15,104 nucleotides of DNA from Flavobacteriales bacterium (GTDB taxonomy: Bacteria > Bacteroidota > Bacteroidia > Flavobacteriales_D > CANHHI01): contig CANHHI010000023.1 in assembly GCA_947460225.1 (NCBI GenBank), positions 1 to 15,104 of the forward strand, read 5' to 3'. A program made the translations under genes and the position numbers. Each line of letters begins with the position of its first letter. Position 1 is the stretch's first letter. The notes beneath the pieces were generated by a model that ran no database searches, had not been told where the DNA came from, and worked only from the letters and a program-made list of their open reading frames with translations. Of this stretch, positions 8,250 through 14,977 are shown in pieces.

Positions 8250-8573
8250 ATGAGTAACGTAGCCATCATAGTTATAGATAGACAGGGTGCGGAGCATAGT
8301 TTAGATGCGCCCACCGACATGAACATGAATTTGATGGAACTTTGCCGTTCTTATGAATTGCCTGTGGAAGGCATTTGTGGGGGAATGGCTTTGTGTGCGT
8401 CTTGCCATGTATATGTAGAATCTAGCCATGACTTGCCTTCGGCAAATGATGCCGAATTAGATATGCTGGACTTGGCATTGGCAGTAAAACCCAATAGCCG
8501 ATTGGGCTGTCAAATTCCCATTGCATCAGATTTAGCAGGTTTGGTGGTGCGTTTGGCTCCGGAGAGTCTATAA
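8250..8573 (+). CDS. [2Fe-2S] ferredoxin, adrenodoxin type, 107 aa
   Basis: A small soluble electron carrier. Four cysteines in the C-X5-C-X2-C...C pattern are visible: Cys43, Cys49 and Cys52 in GICGGMALCASCHVYV, and Cys87 in RLGCQIP. This spacing is that of the adrenodoxin/Isc-ferredoxin group rather than the plant photosynthetic C-X4-C-X2-C pattern. The acidic stretch at 67-75 (DAELDMLDL) fits the partner-binding face of that group. The electron donor and acceptor are unknown, and no isc or suf genes are visible here to fix the role. The gene starts two bases after the HU-SPOR stop, so it is probably co-transcribed with it. It is followed by a GC-rich hairpin that may end the transcript. 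Confidence 0.93.
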   Translation: MSNVAIIVIDRQGAEHSLDAPTDMNMNLMELCRSYELPVEGICGGMALCASCHVYVESSHDLPSANDAELDMLDLALAVKPNSRLGCQIPIASDLAGLVVRLAPESL

Positions 8574-8586
8574 AACATAAACAATT

Positions 8587-8611
8587 ATCCCTCCCCTAAA
8601 CGGGGAGGGAT
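8587..8611 (+). terminator. GC-rich hairpin after the ferredoxin gene
   Basis: ATCCCTCCCC (8587-8596) pairs perfectly with GGGGAGGGAT (8602-8611) over a 5-base loop, 13 bp after the ferredoxin stop. It is followed by TTTCT, a short T-run, so it may be a Rho-independent terminator or an mRNA 3'-end stabiliser. It separates the HU-SPOR/ferredoxin unit from gmk. Confidence 0.55.
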
Positions 8612-8628
8612 TTCTACAAGCTAAACCC

Positions 8629-8657
8629 AACCGCATACTCGGTTTATTTTATATTTT
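8629..8657 (+). terminator. Second hairpin with T-rich tail before gmk
   Basis: AACCG (8629-8633) pairs with CGGTT (8640-8644) over a six-base loop, followed by a tract of T and A to 8657. It could be a weak terminator. The tail also contains TATATTTT (8650-8657), one base short of a -7 box, but it abuts the gmk ATG at 8659, so a promoter reading would give an essentially leaderless mRNA. Confidence 0.35.
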
Positions 8658-8658
8658 T

Positions 8659-9234
8659 ATGCAAACAGTCGGCAAAAGTATTGTTTTCTCAGCACCTTCT
8701 GGTTCTGGGAAGTCCACCATTATAAATCATCTGCTCAAAGTTTTTCCTGAACTTTGTTTTTCCGTATCGGCATGTAGCCGAGATATGCGACCCGGGGAAA
8801 TAGAGGGGGTAAATTATTATTTTTTAGGCATTCCAGGGTTTAAAGAGAAAATTGCACAAGACGCTTTTTTTGAGTGGGAAGAGGTCTATGCCAATCATTA
8901 CTATGGCACCTTAAACAGCGAACTGCAAAGAATATGGCAGGCTGGCAAAGTTGTTATATTTGATGTTGATGTGGCTGGGGGTTTGCGCATTAAAGAAAAA
9001 TTGGGGGACAATGCGCTGTCATGTTTTATCAAAGTCAATGATTTATCTGAAATAGAAAAACGCCTTAGGGAGCGTGGCACAGAAAGCGAGGAAAATTTGA
9101 AAGCCCGTTTGGAAAAAGCCAAACATGAGTTTACATTTCAAGAGGCTTTTGATGTGATTATCTATAACCACGTCAAAGAAGAAGCATTTGCAGCCGCAGA
9201 AAAACATATTCGAGCATTTTTAGAAAAAAAATAA
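8659..9234 (+). CDS. gmk: Guanylate kinase
   Basis: It phosphorylates GMP to GDP with ATP in the cytoplasm, an essential step of purine metabolism. The 191 residues match the usual size. The P-loop SAPSGSGKST covers 11-20. The GMP-binding segment SACSRDMRPGEIEGVNYYF (37-55) carries the expected Arg41 and Arg44. EWEEVYANHYYGT (72-84) and FDVDVAGG (101-108, equivalent to the usual DIDxQG) follow, and the lid region RERGTESEENLKARL lies near 137-151. The start ATG at 8659 is 85 bp after the ferredoxin stop, beyond two hairpins. nadD starts one base after its stop. No frame or motif damage is visible. Confidence 0.96.
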   Translation: MQTVGKSIVFSAPSGSGKSTIINHLLKVFPELCFSVSACSRDMRPGEIEGVNYYFLGIPGFKEKIAQDAFFEWEEVYANHYYGTLNSELQRIWQAGKVVIFDVDVAGGLRIKEKLGDNALSCFIKVNDLSEIEKRLRERGTESEENLKARLEKAKHEFTFQEAFDVIIYNHVKEEAFAAAEKHIRAFLEKK

Positions 9235-9235
9235 T

Positions 9236-9832
9236 ATGCGTGTAGGTCTTTTTTTTGGCAGTTTTAACCCTGTGCATATTGGACATTTGGCATTGGCACA
9301 ATACTTGCTCAACCAAAGCGACTTAGATGAGATTTGGTTTGTACTCAGCCCACAAAATCCGCACAAACAAAAAGAAAGTTTACTGGATAGCCATGCCCGT
9401 TTGGAGATGTTGCATTTGGCTCTGCGGGATAGCCCAAGCATTCGCCCTTGTGATATTGAGCTTTATTTGCCAAAACCCTCTTATACCATAGACACCTTAA
9501 CGTATTTGCGTGAAAAATACAAGCATGATTTTGTTTTGCTCATCGGCGAAGACAATCTGCAAAGTCTGCACAAATGGAAAAATGCCACACATTTGGTGGA
9601 AACCACGCCCGTATATGTTTATCCACGCTTGGCGTGTGCTCAAACGGCGAGTAACATTATAGAAACACATTGGGCAGACGCTTCAAAACAATTTCAGTTT
9701 TTTGCAGAGGCACCAGTTTTCAGTCTGTCTTCATCGTTTATTCGTCAGACCATTAAGCAAAAAAAAGAGGTTATGTTTTATCTGCCTCTCTTGGTGTATC
9801 AATATGTATTTGACAAGGGTTATTATAGCTAA
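9236..9832 (+). CDS. nadD: Nicotinate-nucleotide adenylyltransferase NadD
   Basis: It adenylates nicotinate mononucleotide to deamido-NAD in NAD biosynthesis. Seen directly are the nucleotidyltransferase signature GSFNPVHIGH (8-17, with His14 and His17 of the HxGH motif), the SPQNPHK substrate loop (38-44), LLIGEDNLQSLHKWK (101-115) and the SSSFIR motif (165-170, the usual ISSTxIR). The length of 198 residues is normal. It begins one base after the gmk stop, indicating a gmk-nadD unit as seen in other Bacteroidota. Its last 62 bp, including the stop, are antisense to the 3' end of hemA, and no terminator is visible between the two convergent genes. Confidence 0.96.
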   Translation: MRVGLFFGSFNPVHIGHLALAQYLLNQSDLDEIWFVLSPQNPHKQKESLLDSHARLEMLHLALRDSPSIRPCDIELYLPKPSYTIDTLTYLREKYKHDFVLLIGEDNLQSLHKWKNATHLVETTPVYVYPRLACAQTASNIIETHWADASKQFQFFAEAPVFSLSSSFIRQTIKQKKEVMFYLPLLVYQYVFDKGYYS

Positions 9833-11009
9833 GCCATTCTGCTTCAGCTATATCTTGCAGGGTTTTCATGGGCAAGGCAATGTATTTTTCTTCCAAATAA
9901 TTGGCAAATTTTTGCAAAAGCCCTTGCTCTGCATGGCTTAATTGGGCAATGTCTTTGTCAAAGACTTCAAAAGCCCTCTGTTTGATATTTTCCAACGCTT
10001 TTGGCAAGTGTGCCAGTTGCTGTATAGATTTTCTTTTATGTAAATTTAATAAACAAGTCTGCAAAGCATATTCAATCATTTGCAAAGCCTGTGGAATTTG
10101 CTCGGCTCTATGGGATAAATTTTCCACAGCACGTGCCTGCACATCTTTCACCTGAATGCCAATGCCTGAATATTTTTTATCCACAACGATATTGCAGGGT
10201 ATGGCTAAATCAACAAATGCTTTGATATGATTTGGAATATTGATAAAATCAGGTTTATCCGCCATGCAGGTAATCAAAATATCCGCATAGGCTATGTGTT
10301 GATGAAGGGCATCTAGTTCAAAAAAAGCATTGGCTTGGATTTCTTCTGCCATTTTTTCTGCGTTTTCAAGGCTTCGGTTGTAAATTGTAAAATGGTTGTA
10401 CCCAGCATCTTTTAAAAATTTGCACAGGCTTTTGTTGGTGGTTCCTGCGCCCACAACGGCAATGCGGTCTTCTGCACGAAAAGCCACTTTTTGGCTAAAC
10501 AATTTATACGCCAGCGACACCACCGACACCTCGCCTTCGGCGATTTTGGTTTCTATAAATATTTTTTTAGCGCACTGCAAGGCACTTTGCACCAGTATGC
10601 GCAAAACATCGCCTTTCTTTGCTTCTTGGTAGGCTTGTTTGACTTGTGTAAGAATTTCACGCTCGCCGAGCACCATGCTTTTCAAGGACGCACAAAGTTC
10701 AAAAACATGTTGCAAGGCTTCTTTATGTTGGAAAAAATCTGCTTTTTGGCATAAAATCTGCATTTTGATTTTTTCCTCGTGGGTAGTGCCTAAATTTTGC
10801 AAATACGACAAAAAACCATGATGCGCAGAATCCCCAACCCACCAAAATTCCATGCGATTGCAAGTAATGATATGCAGATATTCGCTGGCATTGAGGTGCT
10901 TTATGGCTGTTTTCTGCTCGGTTTTCTGTAAGACCGTCTGCAAAAAACTCAATTCGTCTAAGCTAAGCTGAGCATGACTGAAAGAACACACTTGAAAGCC
11001 TTTGGGCAT
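9771..11009 (-). CDS. hemA: Glutamyl-tRNA reductase
   Basis: It reduces glutamyl-tRNA(Glu) to glutamate-1-semialdehyde with NADPH, the first committed step of C5-pathway tetrapyrrole synthesis. The catalytic Cys50 lies in TCNRMEF (49-55). LKSMVLGEREILTQVKQAY (109-127) is a family signature and AEGEVSVVSLA (157-167) precedes the nucleotide domain. The NADPH site IAVVGAGTTN is at 183-192, and the C-terminal helical dimerisation region begins after about residue 300. The length of 412 fits. The gene is last in the minus-strand block, 23 bp after the polyprenyl synthase stop, and has its own TATCTTTG box in that gap. Its final 20 codons plus stop overlap the end of nadD on the opposite strand. 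Confidence 0.95.
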   Translation of the reverse strand: MPKGFQVCSFSHAQLSLDELSFLQTVLQKTEQKTAIKHLNASEYLHIITCNRMEFWWVGDSAHHGFLSYLQNLGTTHEEKIKMQILCQKADFFQHKEALQHVFELCASLKSMVLGEREILTQVKQAYQEAKKGDVLRILVQSALQCAKKIFIETKIAEGEVSVVSLAYKLFSQKVAFRAEDRIAVVGAGTTNKSLCKFLKDAGYNHFTIYNRSLENAEKMAEEIQANAFFELDALHQHIAYADILITCMADKPDFINIPNHIKAFVDLAIPCNIVVDKKYSGIGIQVKDVQARAVENLSHRAEQIPQALQMIEYALQTCLLNLHKRKSIQQLAHLPKALENIKQRAFEVFDKDIAQLSHAEQGLLQKFANYLEEKYIALPMKTLQDIAEAEWLSYNNPCQIHIDTPREADKT

Positions 11010-11022
11010 AATTATTTTTGCG

Positions 11023-11056
11023 CAAAGATACGTTAATTTTTGCGTAGTGCGACAAA
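11023..11056 (-). promoter_or_regulatory. Promoter for hemA
   Basis: On the minus strand TTTG (11056-11053) and TATCTTTG (11030-11023) are 22 bp apart, slightly more than the usual spacing. The -33 element lies in the last codons of the polyprenyl synthase gene and the -7 box in the 23-bp gap. The hemA ATG follows after 13 bases. Confidence 0.6.
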
Positions 11057-11992
11057 ATCCATCAATTGCAAGAGCATGGCTTTGCTGGGGCTTTCGGGAA
11101 TTTTTGCACAGGCTTGCGTGGCTCTTTGCAAATAGGCATCACGCAAATGGGCGGCACGCGTGGTGCCTTCGGTTAAAACAAAATCTAAAATTTCTTTCAC
11201 TTCTTTGCTGCTTTTGCCTTTCTTTTTCAAGCGTTGTAGCCATGTTTTTTGCTGGGAACTCGGTAAATCTTGCACAGCGCAAAGGAAAGGCAGGGTTATT
11301 TTGCGTTCTTGTACGTCATTGCCTTGGGCTTTGCCTGCGCCACCTTGATAATCCAAAATATCATCTTGAATTTGAAAAGCCATGCCAACCTCCTGCCCGA
11401 TATAATAATACTCTTGGCAAATGCTAGCCTCCGCTCCTGCCGAACAAGCACCCATCGCCAAACACGTGGCAATAAGCACCGCCGTTTTTTTGCGGATAAT
11501 TTCTAAATAATCGGCTTCTGAAAGTGTGCTTGTGCGGGATTTTTCTAATTGTAAAAGCTCTCCCTCACTCATTTCTTTCACCGCTTGGGCAACGTATTGC
11601 AACAAATCAAATTCTTTTTTTTCCACTGCCAAAATTAAAGCCTTGGACAGCAAAAAATCCCCCACGAGTACCGCAATTTTATTTTGCCATATTGCCCGCA
11701 CCGAAAAAATGCCACGCCTTAAATCTGCTTGATCAACCACGTCATCGTGTACCAAAGTAGCCGTGTGAATGTATTCCACCAAAGTAGCGGCAATATATAC
11801 CGATTCCGAAAGATTTTCTCTGTGTGTTTTTGCTCCCAAAAGCACGAACATGGGGCGCATTTGTTTGCCTTTGGCGTGTAAAACATAGCGCAAAACCCAA
11901 TTGAGCAAAGACACTTTTGTGTGTAAATGTTGCGTAAAAAAAGCCTCAAACTGCTTCATTTCCGTGCGCAAATATTGCTGTATATTTTTCAT
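11033..11992 (-). CDS. ispB: Long-chain all-trans polyprenyl diphosphate synthase
   Basis: It condenses isopentenyl diphosphate onto an allylic primer to make the side chain of respiratory quinones. The first Asp-rich motif is DDVVD (83-87, in LVHDDVVDQADLRRG) and the second is QDDILDY (209-215), followed by GKAQGNDVQERKITLP (220-235). The fourth and fifth residues before the first motif are small (Thr79, Ala78), which in this family points to a long product (C30 or more) rather than FPP or GGPP. The exact chain length cannot be read, and the symbol is by family analogy. At 319 residues the length is normal. The start lies one base after the stop of the upstream exported protein, so they are probably co-transcribed. 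Confidence 0.93.
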   Translation of the reverse strand: MKNIQQYLRTEMKQFEAFFTQHLHTKVSLLNWVLRYVLHAKGKQMRPMFVLLGAKTHRENLSESVYIAATLVEYIHTATLVHDDVVDQADLRRGIFSVRAIWQNKIAVLVGDFLLSKALILAVEKKEFDLLQYVAQAVKEMSEGELLQLEKSRTSTLSEADYLEIIRKKTAVLIATCLAMGACSAGAEASICQEYYYIGQEVGMAFQIQDDILDYQGGAGKAQGNDVQERKITLPFLCAVQDLPSSQQKTWLQRLKKKGKSSKEVKEILDFVLTEGTTRAAHLRDAYLQRATQACAKIPESPSKAMLLQLMDFVALRKN

Positions 11993-11993
11993 G

Positions 11994-13451
11994 CTAAGGA
12001 TTTTCTATGCGAATAAAATGTAAACCGCCCCTATGAACGGCTGGAAGTATCCATGATTTTTGTGTAGCGTGCGCCAATTCAACGAGTGGGTATAATTTTG
12101 CAGAAAGCAAAGCAAACACGGGATAACTGTAAAAATACCCCTGCTCCGAGCGTTTTACCCAAACAAGCTGTGCTTGGTCGAGGCTCGTCATGGGACGTTT
12201 CTTGGCTTGACTGATGGATTTGTTTTTGATATGATCTACATACAAAAAATTTTCTTCTTGGCTTGGATAAAAAGCAAAGCCCAAATGTGTGGCATCATCG
12301 GTGGAAATCTGTTTTTTGGGCAGTAGATAAGCCTTTGCAAGCACGCCCTGCTCAGAAATTTCTGTAACCAAGGCATTCATAGCGTGGTAATAGGTTTCAT
12401 AATAATAAAACTGGTCAAACGCATTAAAGCGACTCACACGCTCGGCGTATTTTTGCTCGGCGAGCATATAATAACCACCTTGTTTTTTTTGTACAACCGC
12501 CCCCGCTTGGTAGCGACTAAGTCCTTTGGGCACCACCACAAAGGGGTTTTCTTCTATAAAAAGTTTCACGGGCAAAGGCGTAAAATTGGCTTGGGTGATT
12601 TTTCCGTATAAACACTGCAAAAAGAAAGTGCCTGTATAAGAAAAAGTGCGGTCTTGGCTATAAAACCCCAGCAAATCCACACCTTCATTTTTAGGGAAAA
12701 GTCGGGCGGAAAGCATATAGTTTTTGCCCAAATCCAGTTGGTATGTGCGCACGGTATCTACGAGTTGATGCAAAATGGGATTTTGCCCAGGTTCGCTCAG
12801 GGGTGAAAACGGCGCAAACTCCACGCTCAATGCCCAAAAGTTTTGCGTGCTGTCTATTTGCCAGCTTTGCACACTGCGCACATAGCTATTGACTGCTGAT
12901 TTCAGCACCAAGCGTTTGTGGTCGAAGGCTTGTAAATTTTCTTGCAAAGTATAAGCATAAAAAATCGTGCTGTCCTTTTGAAAATCTTGATAGGCAAAGG
13001 TAAAATTGTTCCAACGGTAGCTAAAATCTTTTGTGTTTGGAGAAAGTTCCAATTGGTGCAATAAGGTAAAATCGCCTATTTGTTTAGCCTCGTGGTCGTA
13101 GCGTTGCGCCCAAAGGGAAATTTGCTGGTCTTTGTTTTCCTGCAAAAACAGATATACGCTCTCTTTGTTCCAAAAAATATGGCTAAATGTAAATTTTTTC
13201 TTTTCCGACAAACGCACAGACAAAGGCAAAACCTGCAAAGACAAGCTGTCTTTGTCTAGCTTCCAAATTTGTGCTTGTTTGAGCGTGCCGTCTTTATTGG
13301 TGTCCGATTTGAAATAATATAGATATGTGCTGTCCTCGCCCAGTATTTTTTCGGGGGCTTTGAGCTGTGGATAATACGCCCCCGCCCGCCAAGTAGGCAG
13401 AGACCAAGCCAAAGAAACTAAGCAAGCAAAAATGCCTAAGAACGCCTTCAT
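11994..13451 (-). CDS. Exported protein of unknown function, 485 aa
   Basis: A signal peptide is visible at the N-terminus (MKAFLGIFACLVSLAWSLP, cut position uncertain). The rest is rich in aromatic residues and short predicted beta strands, without cysteine clusters, lipobox, further membrane helices or a type IX secretion tail. The segment around residues 327-337 (KKQGGYYMLAEQ), the tyrosine-rich stretch about 15-20 residues later (FDQFYYYETYYH) and LLPKKQISTDDATHLGF resemble a group of uncharacterised Bacteroidota proteins with the same GG-Y-AEQ and P-K-Q signatures, which I recall but cannot name. Repeated strand blocks suggest a beta-propeller-like fold; this is inference. It sits 3 bp after rlmN and 1 bp before the polyprenyl synthase, so it is embedded in a housekeeping operon. 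No function is proposed. Confidence 0.88.
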   Translation of the reverse strand: MKAFLGIFACLVSLAWSLPTWRAGAYYPQLKAPEKILGEDSTYLYYFKSDTNKDGTLKQAQIWKLDKDSLSLQVLPLSVRLSEKKKFTFSHIFWNKESVYLFLQENKDQQISLWAQRYDHEAKQIGDFTLLHQLELSPNTKDFSYRWNNFTFAYQDFQKDSTIFYAYTLQENLQAFDHKRLVLKSAVNSYVRSVQSWQIDSTQNFWALSVEFAPFSPLSEPGQNPILHQLVDTVRTYQLDLGKNYMLSARLFPKNEGVDLLGFYSQDRTFSYTGTFFLQCLYGKITQANFTPLPVKLFIEENPFVVVPKGLSRYQAGAVVQKKQGGYYMLAEQKYAERVSRFNAFDQFYYYETYYHAMNALVTEISEQGVLAKAYLLPKKQISTDDATHLGFAFYPSQEENFLYVDHIKNKSISQAKKRPMTSLDQAQLVWVKRSEQGYFYSYPVFALLSAKLYPLVELAHATQKSWILPAVHRGGLHFIRIENP

Positions 13452-13454
13452 ACA

Positions 13455-14492
13455 TTATCTATCTTTGAGTTTATTGGCAAGCTGACCGCAGGCAGCATCT
13501 ATATCTTTGCCACGGCTTCTGCGCACATTCACCACCAAACCTTTATCTTCCAAATGCCTTTGAAAAGCATCTACTTTTTCTATTTCAGCTTGGGCAAAAG
13601 CCCCGTCGCCAATGGAATTGTATTCTATAATGTTGATTTTGCAAGGCACTTGTTTGGCAAATTTCCAAAGGGCTTCTGCATCGCCGAGCGAATCGTTAAA
13701 ATCTTTAAAAATAATATATTCTAAGGTGATTGGATTTTGGGTATAATGGTAAAAATATTGCAAAGCCTCTAACAAAGCCTTTAAATTGTTGTGTTCGTTG
13801 ATGGGCATGATTTTTTCACGCTTGTCGTCTGTGGCGGCGTGCAAAGACAAAGCCAAGTTAAAACGCACCCCATCGTCTGCCAATTGGCGTATCATTTTGG
13901 CAATACCCGCCGTAGAAACCGTAATGCGACTGGCAGACATCACCAAATCTTGGGTAATGTGATTGATGGACTCCAATACGGGTTTGTAGTTGAGCAAAGG
14001 CTCGCCCATGCCCATATACACGATATTGCTCAAAGGTATGTTGTAGCGTGCCATAGCGTCCTGACGTATGTATGCCACTTGGTCGTAGATTTCGGCTGCT
14101 GTTAAATTGCGTGCCCTGCCCAATTTGCCTGTTGCGCAAAATTTGCAAGTCAAACTGCAACCCACCTGACAAGAAATACAAGCGGTCATGCGGTTTTTGG
14201 TGGGAATCAACACGCCTTCCACCACGTGTTTGTCGTGCAAACGAAAAGCATACTTCACTGTGCCGTCTTCGCTGGACTGCGCTTTATCCAAAACCAAGGG
14301 TTGAAAACAGAATTTTTGCTCCAAAAGTTCCCGCAAGCCCAAACTCAAATCCGTCATCTGGGCAAAAGAAACCGCCGATTTTTGCCAAATCCACTGATAA
14401 ATCTGTTTTGCCCGAAAAGGTTTTTCGCCTAATTTTTGTATTTCTGCTTGCAGGTCTGCAAAAGAAAGGGATCTAATATCAAGACTAGCCAT
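13455..14492 (-). CDS. rlmN: Dual-specificity RNA methyltransferase RlmN
   Basis: A radical-SAM enzyme that methylates C2 of A2503 in 23S rRNA and of A37 in some tRNAs. The [4Fe-4S] cysteines are in CSLTCKFC (Cys112, Cys116, Cys119). The methyl-carrying Cys335 is in KDIDAACGQLA near the C-terminus, which separates RlmN/Cfr from other radical-SAM enzymes. The sequences YMGMGEPLLNY, ITVSTAGI and LALSLHAATDDKREKIMPIN are typical. The length of 345 fits RlmN. The start at 14492 is preceded 11 bases upstream by a TATATTTG promoter box. It is the first gene of the minus-strand block. Cfr (A2503 C8 methylation) is the alternative family, but the housekeeping context and general motif set favour RlmN. 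Confidence 0.95.
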   Translation of the reverse strand: MASLDIRSLSFADLQAEIQKLGEKPFRAKQIYQWIWQKSAVSFAQMTDLSLGLRELLEQKFCFQPLVLDKAQSSEDGTVKYAFRLHDKHVVEGVLIPTKNRMTACISCQVGCSLTCKFCATGKLGRARNLTAAEIYDQVAYIRQDAMARYNIPLSNIVYMGMGEPLLNYKPVLESINHITQDLVMSASRITVSTAGIAKMIRQLADDGVRFNLALSLHAATDDKREKIMPINEHNNLKALLEALQYFYHYTQNPITLEYIIFKDFNDSLGDAEALWKFAKQVPCKINIIEYNSIGDGAFAQAEIEKVDAFQRHLEDKGLVVNVRRSRGKDIDAACGQLANKLKDR

Positions 14493-14503
14493 GCTTTTTT
14501 GTG

Positions 14504-14535
14504 CAAATATAGCAGTTTTTAGCCATAATTGCTAA
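14504..14535 (-). promoter_or_regulatory. Promoter for the rlmN operon
   Basis: TATATTTG on the minus strand (14511-14504) is an exact -7 box, 11 bases before the rlmN ATG. At the right distance (20 bp upstream) is TTAG (14535-14532), a three-of-four match to TTTG. It probably drives rlmN, the 485-residue exported protein and the polyprenyl synthase. Confidence 0.6.
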
Positions 14536-14590
14536 AAGTCAAAAAGCCTTTTACGAAAACGTCTCGTCCTAAAATAGGTTTGCAAATTCT

Positions 14591-14766
14591 CCCTTTGAAA
14601 AAGGGCATCAGAGATGCGGACATCGTCCGTTTTAATCCGCACCTGCGGTGCGTTTTAGTCTGCCTTCGGCAGGCAAGATAGTCTAGCAATTACATCGCCT
14701 GCACCGCAGGTGCAGATTAAAACGGACAATGTCCGAAAACCGAAACCCAGCCTTGTGGCTGGGTTT
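14591..14766. repeat. Series of eight short hairpins, mostly with three-base loops
   Basis: Eight perfect stems follow each other in 176 bp. They are CCCTTT/AAAGGG (14591-14605), GCATC/GATGC (14605-14617), CGGAC/GTCCG (14617-14629), CGCACC/GGTGCG (14638-14652), CTGCC/GGCAG (14660-14672), CTGCACC/GGTGCAG (14699-14715), CGGAC/GTCCG (14723-14735) and AAACCCAGCC/GGCTGGGTTT (14743-14766). The first seven have loops of exactly three bases and the last has four. Neighbouring stems share a base at 14605 and 14617. There is no coding frame of interest. It resembles extragenic palindromic repeat clusters (REP/BIME-like), but I do not recognise the family. Confidence 0.75.
14617..14735. repeat. 36-bp imperfect inverted repeat enclosing a 46-bp centre
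   Basis: The arm at 14617-14652 and the reverse complement of the arm at 14699-14735 agree at 33 of about 36 positions (CGGACAT.GTCCG, then TTTTAAT, then C.GCACCTGCGGTGC). Each arm also contains two complete small hairpins, so the DNA or RNA can fold either as one long duplex or as separate short stems. The unit lies upstream of the rlmN promoter. It could be a non-autonomous miniature mobile element or a REP-pair; no flanking target duplication is obvious to me. Confidence 0.7.
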
Positions 14767-14770
14767 CTTC
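14743..14770. terminator. Terminator-like perfect 10-bp stem
   Basis: AAACCCAGCC (14743-14752) and GGCTGGGTTT (14757-14766) with loop TTGT. On the plus strand it is followed by CTTC; on the minus strand the stem ends in GGGTTT followed by CGGTTTTCGG. It looks bidirectional. No plus-strand gene leads into it, so it would most plausibly stop minus-strand transcription arriving from the right, ahead of the rlmN promoter. Confidence 0.5.
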
Positions 14771-14780
14771 GTGGATTTAG

Positions 14781-14977
14781 GGTTTCACGTACACACCCAA
14801 AACGACAGTAAAAGTAAAAATAAAAATAAATTCCTAACGCCTCGCCAGCTGGTGCGCATCTGCGGTATCTTTAAAACAGATTGCACCGCCATTCATCTAT
14901 GTTGCAAGCAACCTAGGCAAATTATCAGGTTTTTGTGTTGGAAAAAATTTAAGACTATCTTCAACGAATGAATGAAA
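14781..14977. other. Non-coding spacer, no gene recognised
   Basis: An AT-rich tract (about 14808-14832) leads into a short GC-richer stretch. Visible structure: GGTGC..ATCTG (14851-14862) pairs with CAGAT.GCACC (14877-14887) around a 14-base loop with a small internal bulge. GTTG/CAAC (14901-14912) form a small hairpin, and TTTTTGTGTT (14930-14939) is inverted at 14978-14987. A plus-strand frame of 80 codons crosses this stretch but starts inside the terminator-like stem and resembles nothing I know, so I do not call it a gene. Confidence 0.5.

Noticed and set aside
10396..10821. Overlapping plus-strand frames opposite hemA
   Set aside because: They are shadows of the hemA coding sequence; HemA motifs are intact on the minus strand and the shadow proteins look random.
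14729..14971. An 80-codon plus-strand frame in the right spacer as a small gene
   Set aside because: It begins within a palindrome, runs through the terminator-like stem and an AT-rich tract, has no promoter box or SD, and its protein resembles no family I know.
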